Assembly (NCBI GenBank): GCA_025055235.1
Contig: JANWYN010000049.1
Span: forward strand, 1-63,931
Length of the DNA stretch: 63,931 nucleotides
Direction: 5' to 3'
Source: Candidatus Roseilinea sp.
Lineage (GTDB): Bacteria; Chloroflexota; Anaerolineae; J036; Brachytrichaceae
The translations under genes were made by a program, and so were the position numbers. Of this stretch, positions 1 to 8,279 are shown piece after piece; position 1 is the stretch's first letter, and every line of letters begins with the position of its first letter. The notes beneath the pieces were generated by a model. That model saw only the letters and a list, made by a program, of their open reading frames with translations. It was not told the DNA's origin and searched no databases.

Positions 1-1148
1 TGGCCGCCATGCGCTTCGCGGCTGATCATCCCGCTCAGCACCGGCCGCAGCACCGCGCCGCTCAACGACACCGGGAACAGCGCGATGATCAGCCACAGCA
101 GCCCGATCCATCCGCCCTCGCCCAGCGGTAGGCTGATGGCCGGTGCCTGGTTCGCCAGCGTCGCCGGAACGCCGAGCAGCAGGCTGCTTGATTGCAGCGC
201 TGCCGCGAGCGCAGACGGGTCGTACCACGGCGCCGGCACCGGCGGCGTGATTGCAAACAGCGTCAATCCGATGGCCAGGCCGGTCAATGCATGCACCACA
301 ACCGTCAGGTCGCCGAACGTCCTGCGCCATAGCGGCAGGGCGCGCGCCTGCGCCCACACCGTGATCAGGCCGATGTAGATGAACAGATAGCCGGTGCCCG
401 TCGCGCCGATGCCCAGGCGCGAGAGGTTGAACAGGCCGAACATCCGCTCGAACCCGCCGAACGCAAACTGCTGCAACGCCAAAACGATCAGCAGCACGAC
501 TACGCTGCCGGTGATGCGCGCGCCGGATGCGTTGCGCAACCCGCGCCCTTCGTCGCGTGCGATATCTGCCGTCCGGGTTTCGGGCAGCAGCTTGAGGACG
601 ATGCCGACGGCCAGCGCGCTATAGAGCGCCGCAACCAACGCAACCAGCGCATAGTTGCCCTCGCTCGTCGTCAACACTGCGATGCTTACCAGCGGGCCGA
701 CGATGAACGCGATGCCGAACGCCGACCCGACCACCATGCCGAAGACGCGCGAACGCTCCTCCGGCTCGGTCGAATCGGCCAGCACTGCATAGGCTACCGC
801 CACATTCCCACCCGACAGGCCGTCAATCAGCCGGGCGATCACCAGCATCTCGACGGATCCGGCCAGCGCCATGACCAGGTAGCCGGCGCATGAACCGAGC
901 AGGCTGGCGACGAGCAACGGTTTGCGACCGAAGCGATCCGACAGCGCGCCCATCAGCGGCGCGCCGAAGAGCTGCGCCAACGGATAAGCCGCGGCCACGG
1001 CGCTAATCGCAAGCGCATCTCCGCCCAGCCGCACACCATACGCCGGGAGTATCGGGATGATCAGCGTCAGCGCCAGCGCGTCCACCAGCGCGACGATGAA
1101 CACCGTCGAACGAATGTCGAGCTGGCGCGAGAGGGCGCGGCGGTTCAT
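1..1148 (-). CDS. MFS transporter, C-terminal end beyond window
   Basis: Reading from the ATG at 1148 gives a hydrophobic protein beginning MNRRALSRQLDIRSTVFIVA. It carries the MFS motif A between helices 2 and 3 (GALSDRFGRKP, near residue 70), typical of drug and metabolite/H+ antiporters of the TetA type. The reading frame stays open to base 1, so about 382 residues (roughly 11 helices) are visible and the C-terminus is missing. The start codon directly follows the stop codon of the heme-monooxygenase-like gene (TGA then ATG), so the two are translationally linked at the end of the iron operon. The substrate cannot be told; efflux of a siderophore or of a metal or heme by-product is an inference from context only. 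Confidence 0.85.
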   Translation of the reverse strand, partial: MNRRALSRQLDIRSTVFIVALVDALALTLIIPILPAYGVRLGGDALAISAVAAAYPLAQLFGAPLMGALSDRFGRKPLLVASLLGSCAGYLVMALAGSVEMLVIARLIDGLSGGNVAVAYAVLADSTEPEERSRVFGMVVGSAFGIAFIVGPLVSIAVLTTSEGNYALVALVAALYSALAVGIVLKLLPETRTADIARDEGRGLRNASGARITGSVVVLLIVLALQQFAFGGFERMFGLFNLSRLGIGATGTGYLFIYIGLITVWAQARALPLWRRTFGDLTVVVHALTGLAIGLTLFAITPPVPAPWYDPSALAAALQSSSLLLGVPATLANQAPAISLPLGEGGWIGLLWLIIALFPVSLSGAVLRPVLSGMISREAHGG

Positions 1149-1511
1149 TCAGTGCCCGAATTGGAACGGTGCGCCGCGCGGCTCAACCGGCAGGTCGGGC
1201 TGGCTGGAATCGAGCACCACCTCGTGCAGCTCCAGTTGATTGGGCGCCGTGAAGACGTCCTTGGGCAGCGTGCCGCTGCGGGCATGGCCCTGCACGAACT
1301 CCGGCGAACGCACCCAGGCCTCGAAGTGAGCGCGGCTCTCCCAGAACGTCAGCACGATGTATGGCTCGCCCGGATTCACCGGCCGCAACAGCAGGTTGCG
1401 GATGAAGCCGGGCATCTTGTCTACGAGCTTGGCGCGGTTGCGAAAGTTCTCTTCGAAAGCCTCGGCGTGTTGCGGATTGACGAAAATGCGGTTCGCGGTC
1501 GTGATCATCAC
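1149..1511 (-). CDS. IsdG/HmoA-like heme-degrading monooxygenase (ABM fold)
   Basis: A 120-residue protein of the antibiotic-biosynthesis-monooxygenase fold. The IsdG/MhuD/HmoA heme oxygenases use an Asn-Trp-His set, and here N7, W66 and H76 fall at the positions expected for IsdG (N7, W67, H77). Around these the protein has the usual PGF motif (residues 34-36) and a TFWESRAHFEAW stretch (55-66). The likely role is oxidative opening of heme to release iron in the cytoplasm. It is the sixth gene of the operon that starts with the EfeO-like lipoprotein and FTR1 permease, which supports an iron function. Other ABM proteins act on quinones, so the enzymatic assignment is good but not certain. Confidence 0.78.
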   Translation of the reverse strand: MMITTANRIFVNPQHAEAFEENFRNRAKLVDKMPGFIRNLLLRPVNPGEPYIVLTFWESRAHFEAWVRSPEFVQGHARSGTLPKDVFTAPNQLELHEVVLDSSQPDLPVEPRGAPFQFGH

Positions 1512-1549
1512 TTACCTCCAGATTGATTCTTGCACTTCAAACTCAATGC

Positions 1550-2371
1550 TCAGACCCTCTGCACCAACACCAGCGGGCCCAACAAGCCGGCGCGCGCCAG
1601 TGCCAGCACGATCAGCCCACAGGCCAGCCAGAAGCCGAGCACGAAGGCGACATCGCGGCGGGCAAAGGCCATACGCTTGAAATAGGTGCGCGTTTCGAAT
1701 GCACCGAACGCCCGCCCGTCCATCGCCAGCGCCGTGCGCTCGGCCTGCCGGATGGCCGTCGCCAGCAGCGGCACCGTGTAGCGCTTAAGTCGGTCGTATT
1801 GTGCGCGCAGGCCGCCCTTATCGCTGACGCCGCGCACGCGGTGCGCCGCTTGAATAACCCACAGCTCGATCTGCAACATCGGCACGAAGCGAAGAGCGGC
1901 CATCGCGCTGTAGCCCACGCGATATGGCAGCCGCCATTGCTGCACCAGCGCGCGGATGAAATCGCTGGAATCCGTCGTCAGCGAGAAGGGCAGCGAGAGG
2001 GCAATCAGGCAAAACACACGCAGCGCAATCGCAACACCGAACAGCAGCCCGCCCTGATACACCTGGATCGGCCCAAGCGCGAACAGCAACGGCGTGTGCT
2101 GCACCAGCTCGCGCCGCACCACCAGCGGATACACGATCAGAAAGATCAACATCAGCAGCGCGAGAAGCGCGAGGATTTTGAACAAGCGTCCGGGCGGGAT
2201 GCGCCCGAGCACCAGAAGGACGATGACGTTCAGCGTGCTGATCGCCAGCGGCGTCCACGGATCAGTAGCGAGCGTGACGAAGACCATGACCGGCAGGACC
2301 GCCATCACCTTGCTCAGCGGGTTGAGCCGGTGCAGAAAAGAGTCGCCTTCGACGTAGATAGCCTGCATCAT
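1550..2371 (-). CDS. ecfT: ECF transporter transmembrane subunit EcfT
   Basis: A 273-residue polytopic membrane protein of the EcfT/CbiQ/YkoC family. The coupling helices carry the short Arg signatures of the family, AHRVRG (near residue 175) and DGRAFG (near 218), which contact the Q-helix region of the ATPases. It lies 51 bp after the fused ATPase gene and 38 bp before the heme-monooxygenase-like gene on the same strand, so it is part of the long iron operon. In ECF transporters EcfT couples the ATPases to a substrate-binding S component. No classical S component is adjacent; the candidates are the small membrane protein at 4182-4517 and the YkoE-type protein at 30137. Confidence 0.9.
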   Translation of the reverse strand: MMQAIYVEGDSFLHRLNPLSKVMAVLPVMVFVTLATDPWTPLAISTLNVIVLLVLGRIPPGRLFKILALLALLMLIFLIVYPLVVRRELVQHTPLLFALGPIQVYQGGLLFGVAIALRVFCLIALSLPFSLTTDSSDFIRALVQQWRLPYRVGYSAMAALRFVPMLQIELWVIQAAHRVRGVSDKGGLRAQYDRLKRYTVPLLATAIRQAERTALAMDGRAFGAFETRTYFKRMAFARRDVAFVLGFWLACGLIVLALARAGLLGPLVLVQRV

Positions 2372-2422
2372 CTGCGTTGCCTGGTCACAGGTTCGCTAAA
2401 CCGGAGGGCTGAGCGTGTCTGC

Positions 2423-4174
2423 TCAGCAGTGCAGTGCACTCGCCGTCGCCTGACAGGGCATCGTCAGCCGCCCGATGGCGTCGTCAAGCGTGATTGCGCC
2501 GCGCAGCGCCGGCACCCGCTCGGCCAACCGGGCAACGGGCGGTGGTGCCAAGCGCGCCTCGCGCAGCAGCGCCGGCTGCATGAACAAGTCGCGCGGCGCG
2601 CCATCGAAAATCAACCTGCCCGCGTTCATCACCACGACGCGCTCGGCGTATTCAGCCACCAGCGCCATGTCGTGCGTGATGATGATGACCGTGCGGCCCT
2701 CGCAATGCAGATCGCGCAGCAAGCGCATCAGCGCCTCGGCGTTGTGCTGGTCTTGCCCAAACGTCGGCTCGTCGAGGATCAGCGTGCGCTGGCCGGCGGC
2801 GAGCATGGTTGCCACGCTCAGGCGCCGCTTCTGCCCATGGCTGAGCGTGAACGGGTTGGCCCTGGCCAGCCGAAACAGGCCGAACCGCTCGAGCATGGCG
2901 CTGGTCTGCGCTTCGACGACACCCTCGGGCAGACCCTTGGCGCGTAGGCTGTACGCCACTTCATCGAAGACGCTCTCGGTGATGAACTGGTGCTCCGGAT
3001 TCTGAAAGGCGTAACCCACGCGCTCGACTAGAGCGCGCGAGGAAGTCGCATTCACGTCCTGCCCCTCGATGAACACGGCTCCCTTCGGCGCCGGCAGGAT
3101 GCCCACAAGGTGCAGCGCCAGCGTGGTTTTGCCAGCGCCGTTCGCGCCAACGATGGCGACGAATTCACCCTGCGCCACGGCCAGCGACACGTCATCGAGC
3201 ACCTTGCGGCCGCCGCGCACGCAGGACAGATGGCGCACCGCGATTGCGTAGCGCCAATTTGGCGAGGTGACGGGGTGAGCAGGCGGCAGGGTGATGTAGT
3301 GATTCGAATTCATCCTGTCACCCCGTCTCCTTGTCACCTTGTCAAGGCATGTGGCGGCTTCGTCCAACGTCACCGGAAAGTCATCCAAAGCAACGCCGCG
3401 CTCGCGCAGGGCGTGCGCCAGCAGGCAGACCTGCGGCATCCACACGCCGTGTTCGCGCAAGGTGGCTGCATGCCGATCGAACACCTCGCGCGGCGGGCCA
3501 TCGGCGAGGATTGCGCCGCATTCGCCCAGCGCTACTACCCGGTCAATCAGGTGCATCAACTCATCGAGCTTATGCTCGATCAGGATGATGGTGTGTGTGC
3601 GCTTCGCTTTCAGCTCGGCGATCAGCGCAAACACGTCGCGCGTGCCGGCCGGGTCGAGGTTGGCCGTCGGCTCGTCGAACACCAGCACATGCGGCTTCAT
3701 CGCCAGCAACGCGGCCAGCGCAACCCGTTGCTTCTCCCCGCCGCTGAGCTTGTATACCTCACGCCGGTGGCCGTTGGGCATGCCCACCGCATTCAGCGCA
3801 TCGTCAATCATTGTTTGCATCGCGGACGGTGCCCAGCACAAATTCTCCAAGCCAAAGGCCACTTCATCTTCCACTCTAGATGTGACGAACTGCGCTTCCG
3901 GATCCTGGAAGACGATGCCCACCTTCCTGGCCAGCTCGGCAACTGAGGTTTGCTGTGTATCGCGGCCGTCCACGATGACGCGTCCGCTCATCGTCGCGCC
4001 GACGCTGTGCGGGATCAGGCCGTTGAGCGCTAGCGCTAGCGTGCTCTTGCCGCAGCCGCTCGGGCCGAGCAGCAGCACGGTCTCGCCGGCCTTGAAGCTG
4101 AGCGTGAGATGAGCCAGCGCAGGGGCTTTGCGCCCGACATACTTGATCGTTACATCCACGATCTCGATGCACAT
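2423..4174 (-). CDS. ECF transporter fused double ATPase (EcfA-EcfA')
   Basis: A 583-residue protein with two complete ABC ATPase domains, as in YkoD. Domain 1 has Walker A GPSGCGKST (37-45) and signature LSGGEKQR. Domain 2 has Walker A GANGAGKTT (343-351) and the unusual signature LSHGQKRR. Both have Walker B aspartates followed by EP. It powers an ECF-type uptake transporter with the EcfT just downstream. The linker around residue 288 is encoded by a copy of a dispersed repeat (3311-3343) that is also found at 26142-26170, so the two ATPases may have been joined or separated by that element. It starts 7 bp after the small membrane protein gene. Confidence 0.92.
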   Translation of the reverse strand: MCIEIVDVTIKYVGRKAPALAHLTLSFKAGETVLLLGPSGCGKSTLALALNGLIPHSVGATMSGRVIVDGRDTQQTSVAELARKVGIVFQDPEAQFVTSRVEDEVAFGLENLCWAPSAMQTMIDDALNAVGMPNGHRREVYKLSGGEKQRVALAALLAMKPHVLVFDEPTANLDPAGTRDVFALIAELKAKRTHTIILIEHKLDELMHLIDRVVALGECGAILADGPPREVFDRHAATLREHGVWMPQVCLLAHALRERGVALDDFPVTLDEAATCLDKVTRRRGDRMNSNHYITLPPAHPVTSPNWRYAIAVRHLSCVRGGRKVLDDVSLAVAQGEFVAIVGANGAGKTTLALHLVGILPAPKGAVFIEGQDVNATSSRALVERVGYAFQNPEHQFITESVFDEVAYSLRAKGLPEGVVEAQTSAMLERFGLFRLARANPFTLSHGQKRRLSVATMLAAGQRTLILDEPTFGQDQHNAEALMRLLRDLHCEGRTVIIITHDMALVAEYAERVVVMNAGRLIFDGAPRDLFMQPALLREARLAPPPVARLAERVPALRGAITLDDAIGRLTMPCQATASALHC

Positions 4175-4181
4175 GCGCTCC

Positions 4182-4517
4182 CTACGCCGCGCCCGGGCCC
4201 AACAGCAGGCGCGCGTCCTGATACAGCATGAACGCGATGATGCCCACCATCACGGCGGCCAGGCCGATGTAGCGCCAGCGCCATGAAGTGTGCCACAGTC
4301 GGCGCACGTTGTAGGCGATGGTCGCCAGCGCGACGACGTCAATCAGCGCGCTGATGCCGGCGGATAAATCGCTTCGCAAACCAACCAGCGGCAACACGAA
4401 CGGCAGCACGATGTATTGCAGCGTACAGCGCACCGAGACGAAGATCACCGAGCCGGTGAGGAGACGGTCGCCGCGCTTGACGTCTTCGGTGAGAGGAGAG
4501 TTGGCGTCAGTTGACAT
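4182..4517 (-). CDS. Small membrane protein between FTR1 and ECF genes
   Basis: About 111 residues from the ATG at 4517, with about three hydrophobic segments (roughly residues 22-45, 52-70 and 84-102) and a conserved-looking WRWRYIGL stretch before the last. I do not recognise the family. The frame is open further upstream (to 4583), but that extension is Arg/Ser-rich and unlike a membrane protein start, so I prefer 4517; no convincing ribosome binding site is seen. It sits 67 bp after the FTR1 gene and 7 bp before the fused ECF ATPases, where an S component could be encoded, but it is shorter than known S components (about 160-200 residues). That role is a hypothesis only. Confidence 0.7.
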   Translation of the reverse strand: MSTDANSPLTEDVKRGDRLLTGSVIFVSVRCTLQYIVLPFVLPLVGLRSDLSAGISALIDVVALATIAYNVRRLWHTSWRWRYIGLAAVMVGIIAFMLYQDARLLLGPGAA

Positions 4518-4583
4518 GCGAACACTATACGAACGTCTCCTGTGCGGGCGATGAGAAGCAACGCCTTCGCTGCTTGTGCTCAT

Positions 4584-6944
4584 TCACGAAGCGGAAGTTG
4601 CTCGCGCCGGCGCGAACGCCCTACGCATCTGCAGATGCTTGGCCAAAAAGAAACTGCCGATTACGAAAACCGCTGCTGCCACTTGCAAGGCCAGCCCTTC
4701 CACCGTGGCATACGTGCCGAACCAGATGCCGAACCAATACGGCAGCGGCAGCCAGCGAATCGGCGTGAGCGGCAGCCAGCCGACCACCTGCATGATGTGC
4801 GCGGTGTTGCCCACCATCACCAGCAGCACGAAGCCGATCATCACGCCGGTGGCGATCAGCATCTTCATCACTGGCAAGCGCATCTGCAACGCGAAGATGG
4901 CCAGACCGATCAGGGCGACGCAAAGCAAACCGACGCCGCCGCCGGCGAGCACAACCGCCGGCCCGCCCTCCAGCGTGAGCGCCTGCAAAAACAAGGCCGT
5001 CTCGAAGCCCTCGCGATACACACTGGCGAACCCCAGCAACAGCAAGCCGGCGAACTGCCCCGTGCTGCCCTTAACGATCTGCTGCTTCTGCTTGTGGAAG
5101 TTGGCCATCCAGCCCGTCCAGTACACGTCGTGGAAGAACCAGTTGGTGATCAGCAACAACACGCCGATCGCGATCAGCGAGACGATCGCTTCCAGTTTCT
5201 CGCCGAAGCTGGCGAACAGCGAGAGGGCGCTGCGCAGGATCAGCCAAGTCGCGATTGAGGCGACAACGGCCAGCGCTGTGCCGAGCCACATCGGCCGGCG
5301 CAGGTGGCGATTGGCTGCCGTGCGGAAGCTGGCCATCAACGCGGCCAGGATGAGCACCGCCTCCAACCCCTCGCGCAGGACGATAATGCCGCTGTTCAAC
5401 GCAATGGCGGCCGGCGAGTTGCTCCCGCGCAATGCCTCCTGAGCCTGCTTGAGCTGCGCGTCGAGCTGGCGGCGCGCGGCACGCACTTCTGCCGGCGGCG
5501 CCTTGCGCTGCAGCAGCGAGGCCAGACCTTCGCCGCCCTCGTAGCCGAACCAGAACAGGCCCTCGATGGGCGTCTTCAGGTGTGGCGCAAACGCGGCGAT
5601 GCGCGCCTCCGGCCCGCTTTCGAGGACGGCGTAAGCCTCGACGCGCGCCGATTCGGCCAGCGCATACTCGCCCTGCTTCGCCGCCTGCTCCATCTGGTCA
5701 AGCGCTGTCGCTACCACGTCGAAATCGGCGGCGGCATCCTGCTTCAGCCACTCCGGCGGCATGACCTCGCCAAGCAGCGCGATGAGCCGGTCGCTATCGG
5801 CGCGCAGCGCATCGGGCGACGCGGTCACGCGGTGCATGCTCGCGCTGGCAACGGCTTGGCCGATGCGTTCGAGCAACGCGCCGGCCTGCGCGGTGCGCGT
5901 TGCGTCGCGCGCCTCCAAGGCGTCGCGCAGGTCGTTGAACGCGGCCAGCGCGCCCTCGTGGAAGGTGGCCGCCTCGCGAATCTCGAGGTCAACCGCGACT
6001 TCGCCGTTGCGAATGCCACGGCCGTACTCGATCGGCACAAGCTTGAGGTAGCGCATCATCTGGCCGGCGCGGCGCGTCTGCTCGGCGGGCGAGAGCGGCG
6101 CGGCGCGAAAGCCGCGCAACGCTGCCTGGATGCGCTGCACAGCCGGCGCGACCTCACGCCCTTCTAGCGCTACACGGTTCAGCGCTTCGAACGCTGCCTG
6201 CGCATCGGCCAGCGCCGCCTCGCCACGCTGTTCGCGGTAGGCAGGCGCCAGAATGTCGAAATAGCCGGCGGCCAGCGCAGCCAGCTCGGCCTGCCGCGCC
6301 AGGAAGCCGCGTGCGTGCGCGCTCGCAACATCGTTCAACGCAGCGATCATGCGGGCTTGGTAAGTGTCGAGCAGGTCGGCGTTCACCGCCTGGACGGCGG
6401 CCTCCGGCGCAATCTTGCCGCGCGCCAGATCCTCCAGGGCGAGCGTTGCTTCGGCGCCGGGCCGGGCGAAGCGGGTCGAGCGCCGGAACTCGCGCAGCGG
6501 CAACCACTGCCGCGCCAGCTCAGCGTCGCCCTCGCTCGCAGCATCCACGACGATGCGGTAGCCGGCCCCCAGCAGTGCCGTCCAAGCGCTGGCGCACGCC
6601 TGCGCATAGTCGGCCATTCGGCCGCTGCGCAGCGCCGCGATCGCGTCGTCGAAGCGCCGGGCGATGAGCGCATGCGACGATGGCGCATGGGCGGTGACGG
6701 CGGGCGCCAGTTCGCGCATGTAGGCCGCGCGCGCTTCTTGAATCTGAGCGACGGCGGCTTCGCGGTCCGGCTCGATCTGTGCGGCGACCAACGCGCTGCG
6801 GATGTCCTCTGCGACGTCTGCCGGCGGGCGGGGTTCCGCAGCATGTGCGTTCGCGATGGGAAGGGCGAGCGCAACGGCAAACGAACATGCAGCGCTCGCC
6901 CTGGCAACGCGGGCGAGCGCGCGCGTAACGCTTTCAAGCCGCAT
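4584..6944 (-). CDS. FTR1-family iron permease with large extracytoplasmic N-domain
   Basis: A 786-residue protein. A signal peptide (residues about 1-35, ending AHA) is followed by about 470 Ala-rich, helix-predicted residues outside the membrane, then a membrane domain from about residue 510. The membrane part carries both FTR1 iron-transport motifs, REGLE (near 522) and REGFE (near 644), the expected ligands for iron movement through the pore. It is of the bacterial FTR1/EfeU type fused to a helical sensor-like domain. The gene starts 6 bp after the EfeO-like lipoprotein gene, so donor lipoprotein and permease are co-translated. Ferrous or ferric iron uptake is the likely function. Confidence 0.93.
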   Translation of the reverse strand: MRLESVTRALARVARASAACSFAVALALPIANAHAAEPRPPADVAEDIRSALVAAQIEPDREAAVAQIQEARAAYMRELAPAVTAHAPSSHALIARRFDDAIAALRSGRMADYAQACASAWTALLGAGYRIVVDAASEGDAELARQWLPLREFRRSTRFARPGAEATLALEDLARGKIAPEAAVQAVNADLLDTYQARMIAALNDVASAHARGFLARQAELAALAAGYFDILAPAYREQRGEAALADAQAAFEALNRVALEGREVAPAVQRIQAALRGFRAAPLSPAEQTRRAGQMMRYLKLVPIEYGRGIRNGEVAVDLEIREAATFHEGALAAFNDLRDALEARDATRTAQAGALLERIGQAVASASMHRVTASPDALRADSDRLIALLGEVMPPEWLKQDAAADFDVVATALDQMEQAAKQGEYALAESARVEAYAVLESGPEARIAAFAPHLKTPIEGLFWFGYEGGEGLASLLQRKAPPAEVRAARRQLDAQLKQAQEALRGSNSPAAIALNSGIIVLREGLEAVLILAALMASFRTAANRHLRRPMWLGTALAVVASIATWLILRSALSLFASFGEKLEAIVSLIAIGVLLLITNWFFHDVYWTGWMANFHKQKQQIVKGSTGQFAGLLLLGFASVYREGFETALFLQALTLEGGPAVVLAGGGVGLLCVALIGLAIFALQMRLPVMKMLIATGVMIGFVLLVMVGNTAHIMQVVGWLPLTPIRWLPLPYWFGIWFGTYATVEGLALQVAAAVFVIGSFFLAKHLQMRRAFAPARATSAS

Positions 6945-6950
6945 GGCAAG

Positions 6951-8054
6951 TCACTGCTCGATCTTGATGCCCAGGCGCGCAGCCATTTGGGCAATCCGGC
7001 CGGTGATCGCATCGGCGCGATCCTGCGCTTCCTTGCCGAGCACATCGGCCTCCTCGGGCTTGAAGCGTTTGCCGCCGGTCTCTTGCTTGTGCACGCCGGC
7101 GACAAATACTTTCAGGTCGCTCAGGCCGCGGCGGATGGCGTCATCCTGCGCCGCATCCACTGCGCGGATCATCGGGCTGATGTTCTCATGCACGACGATC
7201 AGGCTGCTCAGGATGTCTTGGATGTCGGCCAGGCGGGAGATCGCCACGAAGTCGCGCTGGGTGCTGGCCTCGCCGGCGACGAAGCGTGAGTTCTTCCACG
7301 AGTCGAAGTATTCGCTCATCGTCGGCACCATCACCACCAGCGCGGTAAAGGCATCGGACTCGGTCGGCGTCCACGCCTGCGCCGCCTCGGCCAGCTTGCC
7401 GGCTTGCTCGTCCAGCGCGTCCACGCCGCCCTTGAGCACGTTCGCGTCGGGCAGCGACTCGCCGAATTCGATCCTGCCGTCGCCGTTGAAGTCGAACTGG
7501 CCCGGGACGCGGAACGCTTCGAACGTGCCCCACAGCGTGCTTTCAGTAACGCCGAACAGGTTGCCCGGCTTCTCCAGCAGGCGACCGTCGGGCAGCGCCA
7601 CGTCAATCGGCGCGGGGTCTTGCGGGTCTTCTTCTTTGCTGGCGCCGGCGTCAATGATCACATCGAATTCGGCCAGCGACGGCGTGCCGGCGACGATGCC
7701 TTCCATTTGCTCGTAGAGCGGCGACGCGATCATCCATCGCTCGCGCGCGGTCTGGATCAGCCCGATCACCTCATCCTTCCGCGCGGCAAACAGCGCGACG
7801 TAGTCGAAGTTGGCCTCCTTCGCCAGCGCATAGTAACGATCGCTGGTCTCTTTGAGCGCTGCGGTGGCTTGCTTGAGCCGGCCGGTCTTCTCGAGCAAGT
7901 AGGACTTGATGCCGCTGAGGTCAACGGCGATATCGGGCGTGGAAGGCGGCGCAGTCGGCGCAGCGGTTGGTGGCGCAGCGCATCCGGCAATTGCCAGCAT
8001 CAACGCCGTCATTGCGGCGAGCGCGGGCAGCGAAACTGGGCTGGACTTGAGCAT
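6951..8054 (-). CDS. EfeO/imelysin-like iron-uptake lipoprotein with EF-hand loop
   Basis: A 367-residue lipoprotein. The signal peptide ends in lipobox IAGC with Cys25, followed by a Thr/Pro-rich linker. The mature part is helix-rich and resembles the EfeO/imelysin (M75-like) class, with a HENISPM stretch near residue 290. Unusually, residues 188-199 form a textbook EF-hand loop, with D188, N190, D192 and E199 at positions 1, 3, 5 and 12, pointing to Ca2+ or other metal binding. It is the first gene of the operon and precedes the FTR1 permease by 6 bp, so it probably delivers iron to that permease. The family call is moderate; the lipoprotein and EF-hand reading is firm. Confidence 0.75.
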   Translation of the reverse strand: MLKSSPVSLPALAAMTALMLAIAGCAAPPTAAPTAPPSTPDIAVDLSGIKSYLLEKTGRLKQATAALKETSDRYYALAKEANFDYVALFAARKDEVIGLIQTARERWMIASPLYEQMEGIVAGTPSLAEFDVIIDAGASKEEDPQDPAPIDVALPDGRLLEKPGNLFGVTESTLWGTFEAFRVPGQFDFNGDGRIEFGESLPDANVLKGGVDALDEQAGKLAEAAQAWTPTESDAFTALVVMVPTMSEYFDSWKNSRFVAGEASTQRDFVAISRLADIQDILSSLIVVHENISPMIRAVDAAQDDAIRRGLSDLKVFVAGVHKQETGGKRFKPEEADVLGKEAQDRADAITGRIAQMAARLGIKIEQ

Positions 8055-8279
8055 GAGATCACTATAAGAAGGCGCGCAATATGCATCAACGCCGCGCGTT
8101 CAAGCTGAGCTTTGATGACCGCGCAAGTAGATTTTTGAACCTATAAAACTTTAGATTGCACCGGGTTAAACATCGTTTTTGTTAGATTTGTCAACTTTTG
8201 ATTGAATCCTGGGTTACGCCTGGCGTTGACGCGCGGCGCTTCACGACTTGCGCCATCGTCATTACATTACCGGCCTTGG
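8055..8279. promoter_or_regulatory. Divergent promoter region, iron operon / DtxR-like regulator
   Basis: AT-rich stretch (mainly 8125-8205) between the divergently read EfeO-like and DtxR-like genes, so both promoters should lie here. It contains an imperfect palindrome GTTAGATTTGTCAAC (8181-8195) that resembles sites at 22277-22292 and 30028-30043. A TATAAA-like string at 8139-8144 could be part of a -10 element. No classical Fur box or DtxR box could be read. Confidence 0.45.

Noticed and set aside
1523..2947. Long plus-strand open frame opposite the ECF genes
   Set aside because: It is Arg/Gln/His-rich, spans two well-supported minus-strand genes, and arises from high GC content.
8055..8279. 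Classical Fur box
   Set aside because: No GATAATGATAATCATTATC-like 19-base match was found in the divergent promoter region.
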